Shown: positions 9,437 through 16,767 of the stretch, piece by piece
Numbering within the stretch: position 1 is the first letter of the stretch
How the letters are laid out: every line of letters starts with the position of its first letter
Assembly: GCA_964367685.1 (NCBI GenBank)
Contig: CAYIYM010000001.1
Location: forward strand, 62,001-126,000
Length of the DNA stretch: 64,000 nt
Origin: CAUPWF01 sp964367685
Lineage (GTDB): Bacteria; Bacillota; Clostridia; Lachnospirales; Lachnospiraceae
Direction of reading: 5' to 3'
Program-made: the position numbers and the translations under genes
Notes under the pieces: model-generated
The model's input: the letters and a program-made list of their open reading frames with translations, nothing else
Told to the model about the DNA's origin: nothing
The model's database searches: none

Positions 9437-10546
9437 ATGCAAAAATCATCTCCCTTATCAATATTTGTTTTTCTAGGATTTATCGGAAGTTTTTTTCTTC
9501 TAAGTTTTTTTCTTCCTGATATAGATTTTTCAGAAAATGAAAACAGATACTTGAAGGATTTCCCTGTTTTCTCTATGAATACCCTTCTTGACGGCACCTT
9601 TTCTCAAGAATTAGACATCTATACATCTGATCAATTTCCATTTCGGGAAGTGTTTGTTTCTATAAAATCAAATACAGAATTGTTGATTGGAAAACAAGAA
9701 AACAATGGTGTGTACTACACGAATCAGGAGACTTTAATTGATCAGTTTAAGGTGAACGAGTTACAGACCCTGCATACAAATTTACAAGCAATCCAGGATT
9801 TTTCCACTCAGATTTCTATTCCAACTTACTTATGTATCATACCTTCTCAAAATGATATTTATTCATACAAATTACCAAAATACGCACCTTACACTTCTGA
9901 AAAGGAACTTTTATTAGATATCCAACATCAATTAATCAATTCTAATATTAGCACAATTTCATTATATGAAGCATTGTGGAATCATAGAGAGGAGTATGTT
10001 TATTACAACACTGATCACCATTGGACTTCCCTTGGTGCATTTTATAGTAGCGAAGCTATCTTGCATTCATTAGGCAAAGATATCTCTACTACTTCTAGCC
10101 TCCAACCTACTATCGTTTCATCTGATTTTTATGGTAGTAATTACTCTAAATCTGGGTTCCGAAACATTAAGCCCGACGTAATTAATATATATACACCTAA
10201 CGTACCAATTAAGATCTACAATGGTTCCTCCTTTGAACTGGATTTCCTCTACCAGGAAGCTTATTTAGAAACAAAGGATCAATACAATTATTTTCTAGGT
10301 GGAAACCACCCTTACGTCACAATTGATGGAACAGGTTCTGAATCATTACTGTTAATCAAAGATTCTTTTGCTAATTCAATGATTCCATTTTTCATTGATT
10401 CCTATGCCCAGATACATGTTGTTGACTTACGATTCACTAAGGATTCCATGAGTGATTACATCGAGGAGCATTCCATTGACACTGTATTAATTACATATTC
10501 TATCTCAAATATCGTCCAAGATAAGAATCTACCATTTTTGAATTAA
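9437..10546 (+). CDS. DHHW family (AlgX/AlgJ-like) extracytoplasmic acyltransferase partner
   Basis: A 369-residue protein with an N-terminal membrane anchor or signal (residues 8-28) and the DHHW signature in YYNTDHHWTSLGAFY near residue 190, followed by the SGNH-like LLLIKDSFANSM near 310. DHHW/AlgX-type proteins complete acyl transfer onto a polysaccharide outside the membrane, taking the acyl group from an MBOAT partner. The start is the ATG at 9437 with AGAAAGGA upstream; the longer frame from 9380 would run back into the MBOAT gene and lacks a site. Its last codons and stop lie inside the first copy of a 28-bp direct repeat. Confidence 0.9.
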   Translation: MQKSSPLSIFVFLGFIGSFFLLSFFLPDIDFSENENRYLKDFPVFSMNTLLDGTFSQELDIYTSDQFPFREVFVSIKSNTELLIGKQENNGVYYTNQETLIDQFKVNELQTLHTNLQAIQDFSTQISIPTYLCIIPSQNDIYSYKLPKYAPYTSEKELLLDIQHQLINSNISTISLYEALWNHREEYVYYNTDHHWTSLGAFYSSEAILHSLGKDISTTSSLQPTIVSSDFYGSNYSKSGFRNIKPDVINIYTPNVPIKIYNGSSFELDFLYQEAYLETKDQYNYFLGGNHPYVTIDGTGSESLLLIKDSFANSMIPFFIDSYAQIHVVDLRFTKDSMSDYIEEHSIDTVLITYSISNIVQDKNLPFLN

Positions 10547-10585
10547 ATGATATGGCAATAAGAATCTACCATTTTTGAATTAAAT
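10521..10585. repeat. 28-bp direct repeat at the 3' end of the DHHW gene
   Basis: The 28 bases at 10521-10548, which include the last DHHW codons and the TAA stop, recur perfectly at 10558-10585 after a 9-base spacer. The second copy leads straight into the TTGACA of the next promoter. Confidence 0.97.
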
Positions 10586-10613
10586 TGACACAATCTTATT
10601 TGATTGCTATTAT
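10585..10613 (+). promoter_or_regulatory. Promoter of the ABC-F gene
   Basis: TTGACA at 10585-10590, a 17-base spacer and TATTAT at 10608-10613 form a near-consensus housekeeping promoter. The predicted start near 10620 gives a leader of about 50 bases. Confidence 0.8.
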
Positions 10614-10630
10614 ATTAAAGTTAAGACAAC

Positions 10631-10647
10631 ATATGCATTTTGCATAT
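10631..10647 (+). promoter_or_regulatory. Leader palindrome before the ABC-F gene
   Basis: A perfect 7-bp inverted repeat, ATATGCA / TGCATAT with a TTT centre, lies between the predicted transcription start and the ribosome binding site. It may be an operator or a leader hairpin; no U-run follows, so it is not a simple terminator. Confidence 0.45.
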
Positions 10648-10669
10648 TCCCAGAATGAAAGGTAACATT

Positions 10670-12418
10670 ATGATAAAAGCGACGAACCTATCTTATGGAT
10701 ATCCACAAAAAGAACTTTATAACAATATCTCCTTCGAATTAGAAGTTGGCCAACACTGCGCATTTATTGGATTAAGCGGCAGTGGAAAGAGTTCATTAGT
10801 CGATATTATTATGGATCCAGAAGAATATATGTATACAGGAAAATTAGACATTCTACCAAACACTCGCATCGGCTATGTCAGTCAATTTTCACAACTAAAT
10901 AATGCCCACCAAATTACTGTTTTCGATTACATTGCCGAAGAATTTATTACATTACAAAAAGAACTCGACATACTCTGTGAAGAATTGAGTACAACAGAGG
11001 ATATGGAGAGCACACTAGAACGGTATCAATTAAAATTAGATGCATTTGATGCCATTGATGGCCACAATTACGAAAGTAACATTAGCAAAAAATTACAACT
11101 CGCTGAAATTTATCAGCAACGAAATTTGCTTGTTTCAGAGCTGAGTGGTGGAGAATTTAAATTAGTGCAGGTTATACGAGAAATGTTAATTATGCCTGAC
11201 TTATTAATAATGGATGAGCCCGATGTATTTCTTGATTTTGAGCATCTTAACGCTCTGAAGAGTTTAATTAATGCTCATAAAGGTACTCTTCTCGTTATTA
11301 CTCACAGCAGATTTTTATTGAATCATTGCTTCAATAAAATTCTGCATTTAGAAGATTTAGTAATCCAGGAATTTGATGGCACATACATCGATTACAATTT
11401 CTCCCTGCTACTAAAAAAAGTGGAATTACAAGAGTTAGCTCTTGCTGATACAGAAGAAATTGCTAGAAATGAAATTATTATTGATAATCTAAGAAAGCGT
11501 GCTTCCTACGATGCAGATGCTGCAAGAGGACGTGCTCTTGGTGCTCGCGTTAAAATTCAAGAGCGTTTATTGGCCCGTCGCATCAAAGAGCCTTTCTTAT
11601 ATGTAAAACAGCCTAATATTCAACTAGAGACACAAAACCCATTAGAAGAAGGTCCTGCAATCACGATCACTGATTATGGTGTTTCTTTTGATGAGTTATT
11701 GTTAGAACATGTAAATTTGGAAATTGGGACCAAAGATAAAGTTGCTATTATCGGACCCAATGGTACAGGTAAAACAACTCTTCTACGCGCTATTTACCAA
11801 AATACCACACCTGAAATTATGATTCACGAAGATGTAAAATTGGCTTACTTAGCACAAGATCAAGGTGAAATGTTAAATCCAGAGCATACAATATTTGATG
11901 AGTTCTTTGAGTTAGGTTTCGAAACTTATGACCAAATACGTGAATATGTGGCTAAATACTGCTTTGAGGGCGAAGTGCTAGAACAAAAAATCGGCACACT
12001 ATCTGGTGGCGAGAAAAACATTCTCCAATTAGCCAAGACTAGCACAACCAATGCTAACATGTTACTATTTGACGAACCGACAAGTCACTTAGATACTTAT
12101 TCACAGTTAGGACTTGAAAAAGCAATCCAAAACTACAATGGTGGCGTTATCATGATCTCACACGACTTCTATTCTATTGCCAACTGTGTAGATTATGTTT
12201 TAATTATTGCCGACAAAACCATTCGAAAAATGAAATTAAAGAAATTCAAACAAATGATTTATGCAAAACACTTCGACAAAAACTATTTAGAGCTTGAAGA
12301 AAAGAAGAAATTGCTAGAAATGGAAATCGAAGAATCTCTTAAAATCAATGATTTCGAGACTGCTAATTCATTATGCGAAAAACTTGAAGTGGTTATTGAG
12401 TCATTTCACAAAAAATAA
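10670..12418 (+). CDS. ABC-F family ATPase with atypical first nucleotide site
   Basis: Soluble protein with two fused ABC ATPase domains and no membrane segment, as in ABC-F proteins that act on the ribosome (translation factors or antibiotic-resistance proteins). Start at 10670 is supported by GAAAGG 7 bases upstream. Domain 1: Walker A GLSGSGKSS (about 33), signature LSGGE (about 158), Walker B ending MDEPDVFLD (about 182). Domain 2: GPNGTGKTT (about 363), LSGGEK (about 444), FDEPTSHLD (about 466). Residues 245-320 form the charged interdomain linker, and a short charged coiled tail ends the 582-residue protein. Domain 1 lacks the usual DEPTNHLD form. It has its own promoter and a terminator. 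Whether it confers drug resistance cannot be judged. Confidence 0.9.
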   Translation: MIKATNLSYGYPQKELYNNISFELEVGQHCAFIGLSGSGKSSLVDIIMDPEEYMYTGKLDILPNTRIGYVSQFSQLNNAHQITVFDYIAEEFITLQKELDILCEELSTTEDMESTLERYQLKLDAFDAIDGHNYESNISKKLQLAEIYQQRNLLVSELSGGEFKLVQVIREMLIMPDLLIMDEPDVFLDFEHLNALKSLINAHKGTLLVITHSRFLLNHCFNKILHLEDLVIQEFDGTYIDYNFSLLLKKVELQELALADTEEIARNEIIIDNLRKRASYDADAARGRALGARVKIQERLLARRIKEPFLYVKQPNIQLETQNPLEEGPAITITDYGVSFDELLLEHVNLEIGTKDKVAIIGPNGTGKTTLLRAIYQNTTPEIMIHEDVKLAYLAQDQGEMLNPEHTIFDEFFELGFETYDQIREYVAKYCFEGEVLEQKIGTLSGGEKNILQLAKTSTTNANMLLFDEPTSHLDTYSQLGLEKAIQNYNGGVIMISHDFYSIANCVDYVLIIADKTIRKMKLKKFKQMIYAKHFDKNYLELEEKKKLLEMEIEESLKINDFETANSLCEKLEVVIESFHKK

Positions 12419-12425
12419 ACGGAGC

Positions 12426-12464
12426 AAAAAACAGAGGATGTGCAATGCACATCCTCTGTTTTTT
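12426..12464. terminator. Bidirectional terminator between ABC-F and aldo/keto reductase genes
   Basis: A GC-rich inverted repeat (12432-12444 with 12446-12458) is flanked by six A on the left and six T on the right, so it can stop transcription from both the plus-strand ABC-F gene and the convergent reductase gene. Confidence 0.92.
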
Positions 12465-12470
12465 GGTATA

Positions 12471-13577
12471 TTACCAATTTGCTATTTCATTTAATCTTTC
12501 AATAATTGGCAGATGTTGCGTGCACTGACTTTCGCATTTCCCACAAGCAACACAGGTTTCTGCCTGCTTATAATCTAATTTCCACATTCCATCAATTCGT
12601 GATTTTGACTCTTCTTGATTTCCACCTATAATATAGTGATTATATGCATCCAAGAATTTTGGAATCTCAATCTCTACTGGACATCCCTTGCAGTAACCAC
12701 AGCTTGTACATAGATCATTGTATACTTCACCATCTTTTTCATACTTCTTAACGATCTCTTCTGCCGGCATTTCCACCAAGTTTTCCACCGCTTTTACAGC
12801 ATCGTCTACATGTGCATTCGTAGTACATCCAGACAGGGTAACCGTAATTTCTTTATGTGAAGCCACAAATCTCAATGCTGCTTGCGCCACCGTAAGATCT
12901 GATCCTTCTGTTAAATATTTGAACTTTTCAGGGCTTTGTGGAATCATCCCTCCACTAAGTGGATTCATTACAACAACTCCCATCCCCTTTTTGTAAGCTT
13001 TTTTAATTCCACATTGTCGAAACCTATAGTTCAATGCATTATATCCAATTAACATACCTTTGAAAGCTTCTAATTCAATTCCCTCCTCTAGCTCGTCACC
13101 TTGCATATGTGAAGAGAATACTATGTTACGAATTAAACCTTCTTCCTGTGCTTCTTTATAAAATCCATACAATTTTTCCACATTCTCACGTAAATCAGCA
13201 ATACTTCTCATACACCACAAATGATAAAAATCTAAGTAATCTGTCTTCAAGCGGGTTAAGGATGTATCTAAGCGTTTTCTAAATTCATCACGGGTCGGAG
13301 TTCCCCCACCTAATACACCCAGGTTACATTTTGATGCTAGAAAAATATCTTCTCTTTTTATTTGTGACACTGCTATTCCTGTGATTATCTCACTCTTGTC
13401 TTCACAATAAAAAGGTGATGTGTCCCAATAATTAATTCCTTTTTCTAATGCATACAATGGCATTTCCGCACATTTTTCAAGACGATCATTCTTTACATCC
13501 TCACCATCGTATCGCATAAGTCCTAATCCAATTGCTGACACCTTCATGTCTGTGTTTCCATATTGCTTGTAATACAT
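12471..13577 (-). CDS. Aldo/keto reductase with C-terminal 4Fe-4S ferredoxin domain
   Basis: A 368-residue fusion of an aldo/keto reductase barrel and a bacterial ferredoxin-like tail. The barrel shows the usual Asp/Tyr segment (YWDTSPFY), Lys (LASKCN) and His (LDFYHLWCM). The tail holds two cluster motifs, CTSCGYCKGC (near 285) and CVACGKCESQC (near 345), enough for two 4Fe-4S clusters. The start is set at the ATG at 13577 with GAGG 8 bases upstream; a GTG three codons earlier is too close to that site. This fusion is common in anaerobic Firmicutes, substrate unknown. It follows the acetyltransferase gene by 19 bases. Confidence 0.93.
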   Translation of the reverse strand: MYYKQYGNTDMKVSAIGLGLMRYDGEDVKNDRLEKCAEMPLYALEKGINYWDTSPFYCEDKSEIITGIAVSQIKREDIFLASKCNLGVLGGGTPTRDEFRKRLDTSLTRLKTDYLDFYHLWCMRSIADLRENVEKLYGFYKEAQEEGLIRNIVFSSHMQGDELEEGIELEAFKGMLIGYNALNYRFRQCGIKKAYKKGMGVVVMNPLSGGMIPQSPEKFKYLTEGSDLTVAQAALRFVASHKEITVTLSGCTTNAHVDDAVKAVENLVEMPAEEIVKKYEKDGEVYNDLCTSCGYCKGCPVEIEIPKFLDAYNHYIIGGNQEESKSRIDGMWKLDYKQAETCVACGKCESQCTQHLPIIERLNEIANW

Positions 13578-13596
13578 ACATTTCACCTCGTGCTTT

Positions 13597-14172
13597 CTAA
13601 TTATTTTTTTCTTTTAATTGAAAATATGGAATAAATGGCTCCATTTTCACTTTGTGTTCGCCTATAATTGCTTCCATCCAAATTATATCATGCCATTGCT
13701 CGAATTTATATCCACAATTATGAAAATGTGCCACTTTCTCATATCCAATTTTTTCATGGAATGCAATACTTTGTGGATTTCCAAGAGTAATACAGGCATT
13801 CAGATTCGTAATATTTTGCGCTTTTAAACGCTGAATCAATTCTCCATAAAGTAAGGACCCTATCCCTTTTGCTTTCATTTCTACATCTAAATAAATTGTA
13901 GTTTCAGCACACCAGTCATATGCTGCTCTTGCCTTAAATACACTTGCATATGCATATCCTACGACTTTCTTATTTTCTTCAACCACCAGATAGGGAAAGC
14001 GCATTCTAATTCCTTGAAATCTCTCTATCATTTCCTCGATAGTAGGGGGAATATATTCAAAAGTAATCGTCGTTTCTCTAACATAGTAACTATAGATCTC
14101 TGTGATACGTGCAAAATCCTCTTCAACAGCTTCTCGAATCACAATTGTATCATTATTTCTCTCACTCTTCAT
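13597..14172 (-). CDS. GNAT N-acetyltransferase, phosphinothricin-acetyltransferase-like
   Basis: A 191-residue acetyl-CoA-dependent N-acetyltransferase. It opens with VIREAVEEDFARITEIYSYY, has TTITFEYIPPT, YAYASVFKARAAYDW and the acetyl-CoA loop KAKGIGSLLYGEL, and ends GNPQSIAFHEKIGYEKVAHF, the order seen in the Pat/Bar/YncA group. Such proteins acetylate phosphinothricin or methionine sulfone-like compounds, but many have unknown natural substrates. GGAGGTGAG precedes the ATG. It heads a probable two-gene unit with the reductase downstream. Confidence 0.9.
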   Translation of the reverse strand: MKSERNNDTIVIREAVEEDFARITEIYSYYVRETTITFEYIPPTIEEMIERFQGIRMRFPYLVVEENKKVVGYAYASVFKARAAYDWCAETTIYLDVEMKAKGIGSLLYGELIQRLKAQNITNLNACITLGNPQSIAFHEKIGYEKVAHFHNCGYKFEQWHDIIWMEAIIGEHKVKMEPFIPYFQLKEKNN

Positions 14173-14211
14173 ATCTCACCTCCTGATACCCACTTTTTAA
14201 TTTTCATGCAC

Positions 14212-14237
14212 AAAAAAGACGTCTTATAAAAGACGCC
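14212..14237 (-). terminator. Terminator of the tRNA-Pro gene
   Basis: On the minus strand an 8-bp stem (14230-14237 with 14218-14225, one G-U pair) with a 4-base loop is followed by six U, 8 bases after the mature tRNA-Pro end. Confidence 0.85.
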
Positions 14238-14244
14238 TTCGATA

Positions 14245-14319
14245 TCGGGGTGACAGGATTCGAACCTGCGACCTCCTGGTCCCAAACCAGGCGCTCTAGC
14301 CAAGCTGAGCCACACCCCG
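14245..14319 (-). tRNA. tRNA-Pro (UGG)
   Basis: Minus-strand cloverleaf with acceptor CGGGGTG/CACCCCG, D arm GGCTCAGC, anticodon stem CTGGT/ACCAG around loop TTTGGGA (anticodon TGG, proline), and GGTTCGAAT T loop. The discriminator is A at 14245; CCA is not encoded. 75 bases. Confidence 0.97.
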
Positions 14320-14321
14320 TT

Positions 14322-14353
14322 ATTTTGTCAATTGTTTGCGCAACTGACAAAAT
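14322..14353 (-). promoter_or_regulatory. Inverted repeat over the tRNA-Pro transcription start
   Basis: 13-bp arms (14322-14334 with 14341-14353, one mismatch) lie between the -10 box and the mature tRNA. The predicted start (about 14349) falls inside the repeat, so it could be an operator or a leader hairpin. Confidence 0.5.
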
Positions 14354-14355
14354 TT

Positions 14356-14384
14356 ATTATATCTTTTATTTAGATATTTGTCAA
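14356..14384 (-). promoter_or_regulatory. Promoter of tRNA-Pro
   Basis: On the minus strand TTGACA (14379-14384), a 17-base spacer and TATAAT (14356-14361) match the sigma-A consensus at every position, as expected for a stable RNA gene. Confidence 0.9.
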
Positions 14385-14437
14385 CGTTTTTTATAAATTA
14401 TTTTAAGTATTTTATTTTTATCATAAATTTATTGGAA

Positions 14438-16630
14438 TTACAACTTAATGTTCTTAAACAAATCACCTATAGCAGTTCCAACACTATCCTCGTCCTTGCT
14501 CTGCTTCTTCATATAATTTTGCACATCACGTTTTGAAACACCTGCTCCCTCTTTTTTTCTTCTCTCTGTAAAAGAAGATAGTTTTTCTTTATGGCCACAA
14601 GTTCCACACACAAATTGTTGTCCATCTCCCTTGCCACGTAATTCCAGCTTCTTATGGCATTTTGGGCATCGCGCATTAGACGTTCTAGAAACTGCTTCCC
14701 GATAACCACATTCTCTATCTTGGCATATTTTCATGGTACCTTTCTTTCCTTTTACTAACAGCAGGAATTTTCCACAATCTGGGCATTTATCTCTAGTGAC
14801 ATTTTCATGCTTATAGCTACCTGTACCTATTTTAATATCCGAAATCATGGCCTCTGTATAAGATAGTATGTCACCGTAAAAAGACGCTGCATTTAGTTTT
14901 CCTTTTGCTATTTCCCCTAATTTTCGTTCCCATTCTGCTGTTAATTCTGGTTTTCTCAACTCTTCTGGAACAAGATCTAATAATTGTTTTCCTTTGGCAG
15001 TAATCTTAATATCTTTTCCTTTTTTTTCAATCAAAAACGAATGAAACAATTTATCTATAATATCAGCACGTGTAGCAACTGTTCCTAATCCACCTGTTTC
15101 TCCCAGAACTTTTGCATCCTCTTTTTGATTACTTTCTAAGTACTTGACGGGATTTTCCATTGCCGCTAATAATGTTCCTTCATTAAAATAATTCGGTGGG
15201 TTTGTTTTTCCTTCTGTAATCTTCATGCCACTTACTTCAAATGTCTTTCCTTTTTCCCAAATAACTTTCGAAGTAATATCTCCTAATTTACTATCTTCAT
15301 CATTATCATTTTCATGAATTGCATATACTTCTTTCCAGCCTTGATTTTTAATAATTCTTCCAGAAGTTTTAAATGATTCTCCTTCGATCACTGCCACAAT
15401 ATTTGTCTTCTCATATTCATGAGCTGGATATAAGACCGCCAAGAATCTACGCACAACTAAATCATATATGCGACGTTCACCGATAGTCATATTGCTTATA
15501 TGCACACATTCCTCCGTTGGAATAATCGCATGATGATCAGTTACTTTACTATCATTAACAAAACTTAATTTCCCTGTTAATGTTTTTTTCTTTGCAACTT
15601 GAGCAAATGTTCGATAAGGACCAACCCCACACGCATCTAAACGCTCACGAATAGTTCCAACAATATCCTGTGTCAAATATTTCGAATCTGTTCTTGGATA
15701 AGTTAGCACCTTATGATTTTCATACAATCGTTGCATTATATTTAAGGTTTCTTTAGCTGAATAATCAAATCTTGTATTTGCATCACGCTGTAATTCGGTC
15801 AAATCATATAAATTTGGTGCCATCATACGCTTTTCTGTTTTTTTCACTTCAGTAATGACTGCATTTCCACTCTTACATGTAGTAATCACATGTTCTATTC
15901 TATCTTTTTGGAAGGAGTTACTATTCCCACTCTTTTGATCAAACCACTGAAAATTCGTTCCCCCTATGTTGCACTGACATCCATAGAATTTTTCCGATCT
16001 AAAATTACGAATTTCCTCTCCCCGTTTTGCTATCATTCCTAATGTTGGCGTTTGCACTCGTCCACATGAAAGCTGGGCATTATATTTACAAGTTAAAGCT
16101 CGTGTAGCATTCATTCCAACTATCCAATCTGCCTTTGCCCTATTCTCGGCTGCATAAAACAAATCTTCATAGCTTTTCCCAGGTGCTAATTTATGAAAGC
16201 CCTCTTTAATAGCCTTATCTGTTACTGAGGAAATCCATAAACGCTGTATTGGTTTCTTACATCCGGCTTTTTTTAGAATCCATCTAGCTACTAGCTCCCC
16301 CTCACGACCAGCATCGGTAGCAATCACAATTAAATCTACATCCTTTCGCATAAGCTGTGATTTTATTGCTTGAAATTGCTTTCCTGTTTTACCAATTACT
16401 TCTAATTTCCACTGTTCTGGAATCATAGGAAGAACATCCATCTTCCATTCTTTGTATTTTGCATCATATCGTTCTGGTGGTGCTAATTCTACCAAATGTC
16501 CCAATGCCCAAGTCACAATGTATTTCTCACCTTCTAGGGCTCCGTTTCCAACTTTTTTGTTACATCTTAATACACGTGCTATATCTCTGCCAACAGAAGG
16601 TTTTTCTGCTAATACTACAATTTTACCCAT
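14438..16630 (-). CDS. topB: DNA topoisomerase III
   Basis: Type IA topoisomerase that nicks and passes single strands, resolving replication and recombination intermediates. 730 residues. The N-terminal Toprim domain starts MGKIVVLAEKPSVGRDIAR and contains ATDAGREGELVARW; the catalytic tyrosine is in LTYPRTDSKYL near residue 310. Two C-terminal zinc-ribbon-like units follow: CPDCGKF...CQDRECGY (about 613-640) and CPKCHKK...CGTCGH (about 657-682). GAGGAG precedes the ATG. The last nine residues, GDLFKNIKL, are identical to the end of the S1-domain protein at 47062-47730. It is flanked by tRNA-Pro and purL and appears to be transcribed alone. Confidence 0.96.
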   Translation of the reverse strand: MGKIVVLAEKPSVGRDIARVLRCNKKVGNGALEGEKYIVTWALGHLVELAPPERYDAKYKEWKMDVLPMIPEQWKLEVIGKTGKQFQAIKSQLMRKDVDLIVIATDAGREGELVARWILKKAGCKKPIQRLWISSVTDKAIKEGFHKLAPGKSYEDLFYAAENRAKADWIVGMNATRALTCKYNAQLSCGRVQTPTLGMIAKRGEEIRNFRSEKFYGCQCNIGGTNFQWFDQKSGNSNSFQKDRIEHVITTCKSGNAVITEVKKTEKRMMAPNLYDLTELQRDANTRFDYSAKETLNIMQRLYENHKVLTYPRTDSKYLTQDIVGTIRERLDACGVGPYRTFAQVAKKKTLTGKLSFVNDSKVTDHHAIIPTEECVHISNMTIGERRIYDLVVRRFLAVLYPAHEYEKTNIVAVIEGESFKTSGRIIKNQGWKEVYAIHENDNDEDSKLGDITSKVIWEKGKTFEVSGMKITEGKTNPPNYFNEGTLLAAMENPVKYLESNQKEDAKVLGETGGLGTVATRADIIDKLFHSFLIEKKGKDIKITAKGKQLLDLVPEELRKPELTAEWERKLGEIAKGKLNAASFYGDILSYTEAMISDIKIGTGSYKHENVTRDKCPDCGKFLLLVKGKKGTMKICQDRECGYREAVSRTSNARCPKCHKKLELRGKGDGQQFVCGTCGHKEKLSSFTERRKKEGAGVSKRDVQNYMKKQSKDEDSVGTAIGDLFKNIKL

Positions 16631-16699
16631 ATTTTATCTCCTCTTAATTCATATAGTTTATCACATTTTTTCTATCCCTTGCAATAAGTTATAAGAAGA

Positions 16700-16748
16700 A
16701 AAGAGTTATCAAAAATTCCTTTTTATACTGGACTTCTGATAACTCTTT
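16700..16748 (-). terminator. Terminator of purL
   Basis: A 12-bp perfect stem (16700-16711 with 16737-16748) with a 25-base loop begins 19 bases after the purL stop and is followed on the minus strand by a U-rich stretch TTCTTCTT. Confidence 0.7.
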
Positions 16749-16767
16749 TACTATGGATTTATTTCTA

